A stretch of DNA of 64,000 bases, taken from assembly GCF_901933205.1 (NCBI RefSeq), contig NC_044571.1, forward strand, positions 60,263,994-60,327,993. Reading direction: 5' to 3'. Below are positions 37,346 to 50,000 of this stretch, one piece after another. Numbering within the stretch: position 1 is the stretch's first letter; the number at the start of each line of letters is the position of its first letter. Origin of the DNA: Camarhynchus parvulus (lineage: Eukaryota > Chordata > Aves > Passeriformes > Thraupidae). The notes under the pieces are model-generated. The model saw only the letters and a list, made by a program, of their open reading frames with translations. It was not told the DNA's origin and made no database searches. Made by a program: the position numbers and the translations under genes.

Positions 37346-39712
37346 AGGAGCCAGTTATGGGACAGTCTGAGAGTCAAAGTGCAGTTTCTGGAGGGATTCA
37401 CATTATGTTTATGTGTCAGTTTGCAGATGAATTTCCCACGAATGGAGCTTTACCTGTTTGTGTACCTCAGTGCTGTTCATGGTTATGAATGCTGAGTTTG
37501 TGCTGATCTGTGGGGCTGGCCATGTGTATATAGATAGACATACAAGATGCATGTGTGGCAGATGTGTGTTCTTCCACATGCCTGTGAGGAATATGTGCTC
37601 TGTGTAGCTGCAGGTTCATTCCATGGAGCTATGACCACCTTGCCTCTGTCAGGCTGCCAGGATTCAGTATCTCCCAAAACCAGTAATACTTGGTTTGGGC
37701 CAAATGTCTTTAATTCTTTCTTTAATGGAACTTGTTCCTCTTCATCAGCTACACACTGTGTTATGTGATGTGATGTGTGAAAATTTGGTTGAGTGTCTGA
37801 ACTCTGAAAGTAACTTAAAACTGTCCTAACTTTAAAAAATATAATGTGTTTTACATAGCTCTTCTCTCAGTCTGTCCTCTTCAGTGACTGTTTCTGACTC
37901 TCTGCTGACTACTCCTCTAAAAATACTCTGACTAGAAAATTGCTCACAATTTTGATTAATATCATTCTTTTGTTGCTTCAAGTGAATTATCTTGTGCTGC
38001 TGAATTAACTACTTCCTAGAAAGCTTATATTTTATGTGGTCCTGGCTCCTCACAGCCTAAGAATTGATTTTAGAAAAGTGCCTAGCACTAAGTTAAATGG
38101 ACTTGTGACACACTCTCTACATGCAGAGAGGTTTCTTGGCCTTTTCTATTTGTACTGGGATAACTCAGTTTAAAAAAACTTGGTAAAAATTTGCAGTGGT
38201 GCATCACATATGAAAAGAATAATGCAAGGAATGAGGCATCCAACCATCTGCCCAAAACCAGAGGTCTCACAAGTGCCTAGTGCCACTGTTAGCACCAGGT
38301 CAAAAATTCATTAAAAAACCCCTTTGCTTTTCAGTGGTTTTTTCCAGGGTCTTACAAGATCCTTTTCCTTCTACTACCTACCTAGTGATGCAGAAGGACA
38401 TATTTGCCATATGCTGCACTGCTGGTGAATATGATTGGTCTATCATTAGAAATTATAGACACCAGGTTTCATCATTTCATTCAAATCAAGCCTGAACTTG
38501 GTAACTTATTTTGTTCTATGCAAGAAGTCAGCATTGGTTTTGTCAGAAACACCACATTGCAATTAGTTTTAAAGGACACTCATATAGAAATTTACTTTTC
38601 AAATACACTAATATAGTATTTACTGTTAATGTAAATTTAAGAGTCCACTGGTATTAACAAATAAACAGTTGAAAACTTGAAAAGTTATCTGGCATTAAAA
38701 TTATAGGAACAGCAATGTAGACAAATTAGAGCTGTGAATGTAAGACCTTGTGAATGAAAACTTCAAATGGATGGATCTAAAGTTTGTTTATCTGATTTAT
38801 CCCACATAATAGAAGCATTTTCAGGAGTGAAGATTAATTGTATTATGGTGCTTTTGACATCCTATTTTTCTGATCCATTTGCCAGAGAGATGCTTTCAGC
38901 TTTTTCATTATAAAGCTCTTACTATCGTAACTTTCACCTGCTGAGTTTTAGGCAACTAGCAATAATCTGAAAATGCTTTCCTCATTGAAATTATCTCTTT
39001 ATATTTTTTCATTGTATTTGAGCCCATTTATTTTACGGGAATGTACATATGCAAAATATGGATGACTAATAGGAAAGTTACTTCATGCTCATTTTCAAAA
39101 GTATGATCAGGTGGCTTCATTTTCTAAAGCTGGATTTATGTGTAGGTTCCTGATGACTTAACACAGATGTTTTATGTGATGTGAAGGTGGTTGTTTTGCA
39201 AGATAAAAGGTAATTGTCATTTTGCACACTTTGTTTTAGGGAATTGCAGCAAACCAATGGCTGCCTGAATGAAAGCATCACTTGCCCACCAGCTCTGCTG
39301 AAGTCAATGAGGAGGAGGTACTTCATGTTTACTTGAGATTGAGAATTTGTGAAAACCCTTTGTAACGGTCTTTAGCACAAATATCGCTCTTGCAATCTCC
39401 TCTAGAATTATGCAATTTCAAAAGAAAAGCTAAAAAGAGAGAAAGAGGAAAAAAAAGGCAGTTTGTTTCCCTTCTGAGACTTGTAGAAGTTTTGAAAATG
39501 ACTTTGTTGAAATAAAAACAAGTAATAGTCAAGGAAAAACAACCTTATATGTCTTATGAGAGTGAATGATTTTCTTCATGGTTTTGAATTTGAAAGATAT
39601 TAACTTTAGGAATCTCCACATCTGAAAATGGAAAAAGTACTTAAACACTTCGGAGTTCTTATTCCTTTGGAGTGGATCTTGATCGGAATGACAAACACTT
39701 TCTGAGGTTCCT

Positions 39713-40375
39713 TAGAGTGACTTGGGAATATTGTTTGATGAGAAGCTCAACAAGACCCAGCAATGTGAGCTTGCAGCCCAGAAAACCAATAGTATCCTGG
39801 GTTGCATCAGAAGTAGAGTGTCCAGCAGGGTGAGGGAGGGGATCCTGCCCCTCTGCTGTGCTGTGGTGAGACCCCACCCGCAGTGCTGCACCCAGCTCTG
39901 GGGCTCCTAATGTAGGAAGGACAGGGAGCGGCTGCAGCAACGTCAGAGGAGGGTCATGAAGATGATAAAAGGGCTGGAGCAACTCTCCTGTGAGGACAGG
40001 ACAGTTGCGGTTGTTCAGCCTGGAGAAGAGAAGGTTCCAAGGAGAGACCTTAGAGTATCTTCACACACCTAAAGGGGGCCACAAGGGAGATGGAGAGGGA
40101 CTTTTTACAAAGCCATGTTAGAACAGGACAATAGAAATGGCTTTACACTGACAGGGCAGGTTTAGATCAGTTTTAAGGAAGAAATTCTTTACTGTGAGGG
40201 TGGTGAGACACTGGCATAGGTTGCCCAGAGAAGTTGTGAATGCCTCATTCCTGGAAGTGTTCCAGGCCAGGTTGGATAGGGCTTTGAGCAGCCTGGTGTA
40301 GTGAAAGTTGTCTCTGCCCATGGCAGGGGATTGGAAATAGATGATCCTTAAAGCCCTTACAAAACCATTCCATGA
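39713..40375 (+). mobile_element. CR1 LINE, 5'-truncated (ORF2 tail plus 3' UTR)
   Basis: This is the longest repeat in the window, about 660 bp on the plus strand. The first part translates as the C-terminal end of the CR1 ORF2 (reverse transcriptase) protein: LGILFDEKLNKTQQCELAAQK, with NSILGCIRS and ILPLCCAVVRPH recognisable, then the RDRERLQQRQRR and MIKGLEQL region. An in-frame stop (TAA at about 39908) and later frameshifts show it is dead. The downstream part has the usual CR1 3' landmarks: a CCTGGAGAAGAGAAGG block, GAAATTCTTTACTGTGAGGGTGG, a GGTTGCCCAGAGAAGTTGTG block and a terminal CCATTCCATGA-like end. It sits in an ENOX1 intron, antisense to the gene. The 5' boundary is approximate. 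Confidence 0.93.
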
Positions 40376-43300
40376 AGAGTGGCTCTTGGGAATATTGAAG
40401 TTCCTTTCTCACTTCTGGCACTATTTTTCCTGTCTATTCCTTGAAAGCCGGTTGGAAGGCGCGTGAGTGTGGCGCACAACCCCCAGGACTGCAGTAGCAG
40501 GTTTGCGGCTGCAGCAGAGGTGGCCCATCATCCTTCAGGTGGTTGCGGGGAGGCTGAGTGCTCTGACAAGCCAATCTGCCTTGCACACTGTGTGGGTTAA
40601 GCCCACAGCTGCATATGTATAAGGCTGACTGTTATTCCTTACTAGAAATGACAGGATGTCTCCTGTATATGTGTGCAGTATAAATACTCGGGGAAAATGC
40701 TTTGGGATGAAAGGCTGCATATAATGATCAGATATTATTAAAATGTCAGGTAGCTCTGGGCACTGAAGATCTGTCTCCCTGTGGAGCTCATATGAAATTT
40801 AAAGTAAAAAAACTTTTGTGATTTGCTGAGTGGGTGGCTGAATGGGTTTTATCATTGTGTCTCAGAGTTCTCTTTCTCCTCCCTCAGATGATCAGAATTC
40901 ACTGCAATCAAAAGCCAAGTCCCTCTGACACTCTTAATTAGGGACATGAGAAGTGGTGTGATTTCTTGCTGCACATTATCAAAGGGGTTATTGCTAGACC
41001 CCAGATCCACTTCAGGCAGCACGTTCTGTGTCAGAACATACCTTTGCCTGCTCCCTGTTTTCTCCCTGTAGGGTTCAGTCATGGCTGGAATCTCAGAGAC
41101 TCTGATTTAGCCAGCAGAGACATCTGTACCATGCTAATGAAACTCTCGCTGTCTTCTGAAATGGCAAACCAGGGCTGGGGTTGCAAAGGGGGGAACCTGG
41201 GGAGATTTGATCCACCAGTGTAAAAGAACTTCTGAAGGCTGAGTGGGCTCTTTGATAACATCCTAAACAGCCTGTTAAACTCTTGCTACTTGCTACTTTT
41301 CAGGCCTCGTGGTATTGAATTCAGGAGGTGGTCATTCCTCATGCCTGTCGCAGTAAGTAGGAAAGCTGCTGAGCTGTGAACGGTCAGAGCTGCTTGAATC
41401 TATCATGCTCCATGTGCCTTAAATTGAAGGAAATGAGAAGAAATGAGTGATGGAAGGGCTACAAATAAATATCTGGAATGGAAAAGGTGGGGAGTAGAAA
41501 GAGGCCCAGCTACTCCTCACCCCCTGGTACTGGCCCCACCAGGACAGAAGAACCTGAATATAGACAGTAAATGTGCCTCTCTAAAGCCCCCCTGACAGCT
41601 CCAATCCAATCAGGGTAAGGCTCCTTGCACCTTCTCCTAATGACACAGCACACCCATGATGAGAAACCAAGGAGCTGTCCTCATCCTTGCACTCTCCATT
41701 ATTCCTGCCTGCTCTCTTTACACACTTGCAGAAGGGAGAAGTTACAACAAAGGGGCTGGAGGATGTCCATAGTTCGTGCTCTTTTCTTCTGAGGTGTGGC
41801 AGAGAGACAAACCCCAACTTCTGGCACTCTCTGCAGGGAATGTCAGCCTTGAGCTCATGGATATGGAGAGGCCACCAGGACTCTTTCTTCATCCTCTAAC
41901 GCACCCAGGTGTCATCACCTCATTTTCTGCAGTGCCCAATCCCATCCATGTGCTCCAGAAATGCCTGCTGCAAAGACCAGAGGACCTCATTGTGGGGAGA
42001 CCAAGGAAGGCACTCAGTGACTAACATCAGTTTGCTGAAGCAAAGTTTCACAGCTTACAAAGCTGGGAAGCTCAGACAGGAGAGAAACAGAAAATTCCTG
42101 ACATATGCAAGCCCTGCACTGGGGTTTTCTGGCCTGTAACTTAAGACTCAAATTGCTCTTATGTAAGCCATATTGAGCACATTTTTTATTGCAAGCCTGT
42201 GCTGTTCTGTGAAGAGCCAGCCTTTTGAAGAGTGGGATGACCAGGAAATGACTGTAGCATGAACAAGGAAGTGAAGCAGAAGAATCAGCAATCACTTGGG
42301 ATCTTCATCACTAAAGATGACCAACTTCTGTCCCACACTCCCAAACTACTGGGATGATTTTGCACTCTTCTAGCTCCTACTCCTCTCCCTGTGTTCAAGG
42401 TCCTTTCTATCTCACCTGGCTCAATGTGATGCTGCCACACTAAGTGGAGTTGCCACACAAATGGCATGTGTGTACTAACACATACACTAATATGCGTATG
42501 TGTTCACACAACTTCAATATTCCCAAAAACATTCACAGCAGGCACCTTTGGATGCCTAAATTAAAGCTCTGCATAGGGAAGTACAAGAAGTGAACTCTGA
42601 TGAGTTTGATGGAATTACAAACTTTTCCAAAAGTTGAATAGGGTTAACTTTTTAAATCTTTGCCTGACTTGTGGCAAAAGTAAGCCTCACTTAAGAACCA
42701 TCTTTTCTTTGATGAAGATCATCAGTGATTAACCTACCCTGTGAAAAGAGAAATCTAGGGCGTACTTAGGAATGTGATCACTGTCAGTGTAGCATAAAGT
42801 GAGCAATGCAGTGATATATTCCCCCTCCTCAGAGTCAGGGATCATCTGTAAACTGCTTCAAAAGCAAATACAAAAGACAAAAATTAAAGGAAGAATCAAC
42901 ATTAAATGAAAGATCCTTGGTTCAACTCAAGAAATGGTCTGACAACAGCTTGAAGCATTCAAATTGAAAAATGCATCCCTACTTAATATTATTGATTTTC
43001 TGTCTGGAGAAAAACCCACAGAACATTGTGTCCAAGCTGTGGGAGATGCTAACTGAAGGCAGACAGGTGAATGCGGTCAAAGTCGGTACTTCGTTGAAAA
43101 AACAAAACTCAAACAGAACAAAAAGGTGGTCAAAAAACCCCTTGTGGTGAAGTCAGTTTCACTCTCTGAAATATATTAATTTTATTAAGTCTTGGTGATA
43201 ATGAGGTAACCCTTTAAAGTCTTTTGGCAAAATTCTGACTTTTTAACCAGATGGGAATTTCTTTAGTCACTTCAACAATGTCAGGACTTTGCCATAAAAT

Positions 43301-46300
43301 TGCAATCAGAATTCAAAATGCTTCTGTGATCATTAACCATGTTTTGCTTTGGTCTGAATGTGGCAAATTGATACTCTTGATTACAATTTTACAGCACTTT
43401 TACAAAGGGTAGGAGTTATTCACAGTTGCCATCTAAGGAAGGCAGATAGCTGACAAAGGAGAGCACCAAACTCCTAGAAGATCACTGAGTAACTCTAAAA
43501 TGAGACTTGTATAAAAAAAAATCTTCCTTGCTCCATTTACAGTAGAGGGATACCATGGACGTTAACATTCTGACCTCCAAACCAGGGATGTATTCACTGT
43601 ATTTGCATGCAGTGCCATATCTATACTGCATTCAGCAACGAGCAAAAGGAGATCTTTGATCAAAACACAAAATTAATTTATGTACTAGGGGTTTCACAGA
43701 AAGCCACCGTACTTATGGGAAGAGTAGGAGAATAAATTGTCTTTGTAGAGTTAGTCACAGAACATGTGATTAGCATTTTCAGTTTGCAAAATGGTCTCTA
43801 CTCAAGCACAGCTCCCAAGCAAGATTATTTTTTTCATGTTGGGAATATTCAGGTCCCCAGAGTCTGGGAACGTCCTTGAAGAGGATTATATCTGAAATTA
43901 TGATTGTCCCTTGGTCATTATTTTCACTTCAGTTAAGACAGAGATGTGAATGAAATACCATTATATGCAGCAATGAAGAGGAAATGAAAAGGGGGTCAGA
44001 TTAGAAGCAAGGACTGATCTCTTCCAAAGCACAGGACTGATGGAAGTGAGCACTCAGTGACAGCAACTCTGGTAGTGCTGGCTGTTGAAGTCTCTGTTAA
44101 CACCAGACCAGAATCTTGGGCTTTGTGTACTGCCTAAGCCCGACATTTGGCCTTTCCTGACACAGAGCATAGCTGGGAAATGTCAACAGCCATAACAAAT
44201 ATTACTGCATGTACCTGGCAAATCACTCATGAAACACCCTTATGACTCTGTAGGGAACCTTGTAAGATGGTTTTGCTTTCTGGAAATAACAGATGTACTG
44301 GCAATACACTAAAATTTTGGTCTACCCCACCGCCGCAGACTTTGTGCGAGCTGACATGCAGGGAATGTGACATTGCAATTGCTCCAGTCCCTTAGTCAAC
44401 TTAGTTAATTTTCTTGTGAAAACAAGAGAAAAAAAAAGTGAAGGTCAGTTTGTAGGTTGGGCACCTACAAATTACTTCAGGAGGGAAGTTTTTTCTTCTT
44501 CCAGAGTTGTCCAGATCCTTGTCTCCCTTTCAGGATGGTCTCACATTATAAGTATGTAGAAGACCAGGATAGATCTAAGTATATATATTTTCATCAAAAT
44601 CTGCTTTTGCTAAGAAAGATATTTCCACGTTTTATTTTAAATAACATCATTTTTTAATGTAAAAGATGATGCAGACTAGTGCAACCAGGAGAAATCCTGA
44701 GTGAAGAAAGTAATCTTTAAGGTTACAGTATGGTCTTTCTTGATGTATATGCACTGTGCCTAAAGTTTCTTCTGTCCTTTCTAGGAGCCTGGTTTTCTGC
44801 AAAGTAATCTAAATATGCCACGGTGTGAAGATAAGATTGTGTGTTCAGTGTACAGGCATACGTTGCCATTTTTCCTTACCAACACCTCCCACTATTACTT
44901 GGCATGTAGAAGTATTTAATTTGCTGAATTCAACCTGTCATCTGTAACAAATATGTCCTAATCCAATTATATGCATCACAGTTCACTAAGAACCACGTAG
45001 GAGCCACCAAGCCTTCTTCTCTTTGATCATCCCTGATTTGCACAGTGGCCAGGGGCAAAACCCATGGAGTCTGCTGAGAATATATGTGGAGACAACCTGC
45101 AAGGCACAACACCTGCGTGCTACATATTTGATACAAATGACAATTGTTTAAAAGGCACTTCAGCTTCCATTTTACAAAGTTCATTATCGTAGCAAATGTT
45201 TTAACATCAGTTCTTTCCCTCTATTTCTCTATTTTCATTTATACTGCTGTGCTTTTTCTGATTCCATGGTGGTATTATTGTTGAATACATGGCTGCAACT
45301 GTGACTCAATAATTGTAACTATCTGGTTTTCCTCTTTGCCGTTAATCTAGGTGTTGACTTCTTTTCTTAAGCGTCATATATTGCTATGAGATCAGCAGGG
45401 GTAAACCTCATGAAAAAGAGGGGCAGAAAATACAGTTTGTATCCTATAGAAAATTCAGGCATTTGAGAGCTTGTACAATTACAAACTGGATCAAAATATT
45501 ACATTTTGAAAAATTTACTATTGACCAAAGATTCTGAAATATTTTGTTTTAGATATCTGGGAATTGTGCACCAAAACACTCTCTTTGCACAATTAAAATG
45601 TTTCCTTTTAATGCTATTTAAACCTCTATATTATATAAATATAAAACTTTCAACACTTCTGTTTATGCAGTTACATATGAGCCAAAATGGTACAGCTTGA
45701 AGCTTTCAGGTAATTTCCCTTTAAAACATTTCAATACCACAAAACATTGTTTCACCTACATTTTTGATGAGGAAGCAAGTTCTTTTAGAGAGTTTATAAG
45801 ACTTACATGTAGCTATTCCTTCAGGATTTCCTTTGGGAAACCTGCAATCAGCTATTTATTGTGCAATGACCATTTTTTAGCTAGCATATGTGAGTATTTC
45901 AAGATCATCATTGGATTAATGTCTTTTTGGTTTGCAAACAGAATCTTTCAAAGGGGCAATGGGATGCTGTGCAGACAGACTGCAGCTGCAGATTTGTTGG
46001 AGCTATCAGACAATATTGAATGTCTCCTGTCCAAACGCTGAGAGCTACGAGGCTCTATCGACTTCACTGCGGAAACGGATCACAATGAATGAGATTTAGG
46101 AAAGGATTATAAAAAAGAGGACAACATTTCCTTATCAAAAAAACAGCTCACAAAACTTGAGCATTCCATTCAGGTTTAAAATAAAACTGTTTTCCTGACT
46201 GTGCTATTAGACAACACATGGACTAAAGTAGATGTTAAAATATATTAGTGTTTAAACTGTTGCTAGTTCACTTGGCCAGGAGGAAGATATCATATATAAC

Positions 46301-46988
46301 TGGTTTTAATATTCATATGTTTATGACAAAGACTGCACGGTTTGAATGACAAACATAGCAGGAAACTTTCCCTTTTTTTTTCTCTTCCCCCCTTATGGAA
46401 ATTGCTGTTTTGATGGCAATCGTTAAGGAAATAGAAGCTTTTTGTTTTTGGCAGCAGGTTTTTAAAACCATGACCTTAAGAGTCCTTTAATGTTTTTGGA
46501 CTAAATAATGATTCAGTGAATTAATTTAGTCCTCTTGTGAAAATTAACTGTTTCAAAATTATGCACATAAACAAACCACCTCACTCAGAACTGAAATACA
46601 GCCAGGCTTGCCCAGCTGCAAGGTGGCAGACACAGAGACAAATGGTGTAACTTTGTAGCTTGACTAATCCTGGACAGGACACTAAGGAAAAGCATTTCTT
46701 TTGCAGTCGTTTCCATGGTATCTTTAACACCCACATTCAGCAAGTAGGACACTGGTTGTTAAAGTCTCATCCAAATAAATCCTACAAAGTAAATTGCATG
46801 GAACCCAATTTATCTACCTTGAATGAAGTTTGCTGGGATTTGAACCTGTGGCTTCTAGAAAAAAACCCAGGCACTTCAAACTTATTGTGCAAATCATTCA
46901 GCCATTCTATCAGCTTAGAGACATACACAGTAAATTTGAGACCATACACATACATGTACTAAATCTACACATAGACAGATGTACCTAC

Positions 46989-47045
46989 ATTTGCTTGAGA
47001 TTCATCATGCCCATTGATTTCTGCTAATTCCTTGGCGCTTTTTAA
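46989..47045 (-). CDS. ENOX1: ENOX1 57-nt linker exon (fourth from last)
   Basis: This is a small minus-strand exon of exactly 19 codons, LKSAKELAEINGHDESQAN, in phase 0 at both ends. The acceptor is excellent (TTTTTTTCACTCTTTGCAG). The donor (AAT|GTAGGTAC) is acceptable but not optimal. I found it by looking between the flanking exons for the human ENOX1 linker, remembered as LKGTKELVETNGHSHEDSN. Length, phase and the LK--KEL-E-NGH pattern agree, while about half the positions differ. It joins the coiled coil to the conserved C-terminal region and is probably flexible and hydrophilic. Because the exon is a multiple of three and symmetric, skipping it would keep the frame, so it could be alternatively spliced (inference). 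It is too short to appear as an ordinary open frame and would be missed by length-based gene finding. Confidence 0.88.
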
Positions 47046-50000
47046 CTGCAAAGAGTGAAAAAAACCAAAACAGAACAAAACAAGGACATTACTTCAGTAT
47101 TTCACACAGTTATCTTTGATTTATTTGAAGGAGTGTTTTATAAAGCTTCCAATGAGAAAAACAGATGGAGCATATAATTCTAATGAGTTTTTGCTCAAAC
47201 CATTTTGAAACCAACATACTTAAGGCTTGATAGGTTGGCAAAAAAAGAAAAACAATAGGATTGGGTCATTATTTTTTAAATAATAAGATTAGAAAGTAGT
47301 TTCAAGGCATAAAAGGTACACAGATTTCTCTCTCAAGAATAATAAACAATTTAATTTCCCACTGTTGTTGCTATTAATTTAAAATTTACAATTTCTGCAA
47401 GTTGCCACTAGCTAAATAGTGTTTTGCCAATGATTACTTTTGCATGATATATTTTGAGGTAAGATGCTGAAGTGCTACTATACATTGTCTTCCTGACAAC
47501 GTACCTAGATAACTGACATGGCTCCTGGGTGTGATGGAAAAGGAGGGGAAGTGAAGAACAGCTCTTTTATTTAACCAGTGGCAGGAAGAACTGAGGGGAC
47601 ATTGCAAATATATGACCTGAACAAAAACTTCTTTTTCCCTCCTGAATTAGCTTTTAGGGGAAAATCCAGGATTACATTGGGAATTGTAAAAATCACTCTC
47701 AGGAGATTTAAGGAAAGTCCTAGCTCACATCTTGAGCCACGGTGAAATATGCTGTCATTCATCCTGTGATTGAGCAAACAGAACAAAGAGGAGACACCAC
47801 AGCTCTCCTGAGCCTATAAGCCATGGAGGTTTGTACACTTAAATGAAGCTCATAGAATCATTTGCTCTTTAGGTTAAGCTCTAAAAAGACATGCTTTTAT
47901 TGTGATTTAATTCACAACAGATACCATGTGGAGGAGGGGGATGGAGGGAGAGGAGAGGGAGGAGGAACAATAAACACAACTTTCCTCTGAATTCCTTTTT
48001 TGTTGCCAAAGAAACAGGGTTTGATGTAACTGTTGATTCTACAGCTCTGGCTCTGATTGGCAACAGTTCTAAAATCCCGATGAAACAGAACACTAATATG
48101 TATTGATTAGTGTCTGACTCAGAAGTGTTGGTGGACTACAATTCTAGGGGTTTGGTTACCTCCATCATACTTTTGTTACGTGGCAAAACCAGCTGAACTG
48201 AGTGTGATTCAGCTCCCAGCTGTTCAGTTTCCAATCTGACACATAGGGTAAGCAGGCCACGGTCTGTTTGTACCTTATTATGCAGGGCTGTGAACTGCAC
48301 CAATTCAGGAGCAAGCCACTAAACCAGTCCTCTGGGAGAGGGAAGTGGGCAACACTTCCTGATAAAGTAGTACAAAGGATATCTGTGGACTACAAAATCA
48401 TCAGGTCTCCTGGTTCAATTCACTGAAGCTCATCTTTCAAAAGCCTCAAGAAGTCTGAAATTTATACTGACAGCAGGGTGGTGCATTTCCAATGAATGTT
48501 AAAAAGAACCATCCTGTGAAACCACTCCACCACTCCACTGTGAGGACAGCTGGTAGGAATGAACTGAGATGGCTGCTTCCAGACTAGCACCAGAATGAAG
48601 TATTTATGGATCGCAGTGTGACCGGAAGAGCTGTTTCCTGATTCTGCCGATTCTTCATTATAGAAATTCACCCATTATAAGCAGTCCTGTTGGGTTCAGC
48701 TGAGTTACTCATCTGAGTATGAGGTCAGGAGAGCATTCTCAGTTTTGTAAAACTGTTCTGCCTGATGATGAGACTGTGCTGAGTGCTCGAGGAATGCAGT
48801 TCAGTGCTTACGCTTTGCCTTTCCCTTTCTAGGTTTATAAAATGCTGTCACCCCTTGGTGACTGTGCTCCCGGGCAAAGTGCTCTTCTGGTGACATGCCA
48901 CACCCCCATCAGCCACACGTGGGTTTGATGGGAGACTGGGCTCAGCCTGCAGCCCACTTTGGTCTTGCCAAGGTTTCCCTCCATTATCACCCTGGCACTA
49001 CTTCATCAGTTGATATAATGCACAGAGGATGCCTGAGCCTCTCCATCTTTTTTATTGCACACTTTTATATGCTCTGAAAAGGATGCCAGAGCTTAGGCGA
49101 GAAGGTGTTTGCATCCCTGCCAAGACTAGGACCTCTGCAGCTGAGATAATGGTGGAAAACTTAAGGGTAGAAAGTGTGCAGCTGCATTCCCATAGGTTAA
49201 AGGGGTGAAGTCCCTTTTTGTACAATATATTTTTTTCTAAATTATTATTTAAGTTATATTCTTCTCTCACATGTTAAATAGAGAAATGATGGAATAGGAA
49301 GCTTAGAAAAATGTACAATATTGAAAAAACAGGACTTGCCTTGCCCCCTATTCTGACTCCAGGGTAAATCAGGGGCAAGTGTGATGTTAGCAGTGGATGG
49401 TGTGCTGAGGCAACACACAGAGCTAGTGCCAGCAACAACCAGGGGCCTGCCTGGAAGGAGAAGGGATGAGGAATCAAAAGTACTTGATAATCTAATGCTG
49501 TGGTGGGGTAGGCCTGACTCAAACCAGCGGCCGTGAATCCCTCAGACAACCAGAGCTGAAGGGCGTGTGCCAGATGTGATTCAGAAGCCTTCTGACTACA
49601 GCAAGGCAATATGGTGCACCAGCAATTGGGACTTCCCCCAGCAGGACATCCCAGCCTGGATGTGGCTGGGAGCATGGAGCAGTCATGCTTGGATGGAACT
49701 GCACCCGCCATGTAAATATGCCCTGAGTGAGGCAGGGCAGGATTCCTGTGCCAACTTGGGATGAAAAGGCAATTTTTAGCAAACTTATCACAAAGCCAAG
49801 CCATAAAGTCAAGGCAGGAGTCCTGTGCTATTTATTTTTGAAAGAAATGCTCTATTTTCTTGGCTTGGCTGCATGATTTTCAATACCCATTGTGGATAAA
49901 ACACACAGATAAGGTTGGTGCTTGTAAAGGAAAGCTGTGAGTCTTGGCAAGTGGGGGTCATTACTGCAAAGGCTTCTGCTGTTCTGGAAACTTTTGGAAC

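Larger units (their letters stand above)
30710..46988 (-). other. ENOX1: ENOX1 third-last intron (16.3 kb)
   Basis: This phase 0 intron lies between the 57-nt exon and the EINVLTV exon. It contains CR1 pieces (36453-36560 and 39713-40375), the LTR-like block and (TG)20, and CpG clusters at 40448-40550 and 46036-46078. It also holds open frames of up to 142 codons (35241-35669 minus) with no recognisable product. No additional ENOX1 exon is required by the family alignment in this interval. Confidence 0.85.

Noticed and set aside
37141..37495. Two overlapping plus-strand frames through the (TG)20 tract
   Set aside because: Their length comes from Cys-Val repeats encoded by the dinucleotide array; there is no gene evidence.
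45697..46041. 114-codon plus-strand open frame as an intron-nested gene
   Set aside because: It starts at TTG rather than ATG, has no recognisable product and is antisense to ENOX1. Only the CpG cluster at its end was kept as an observation.
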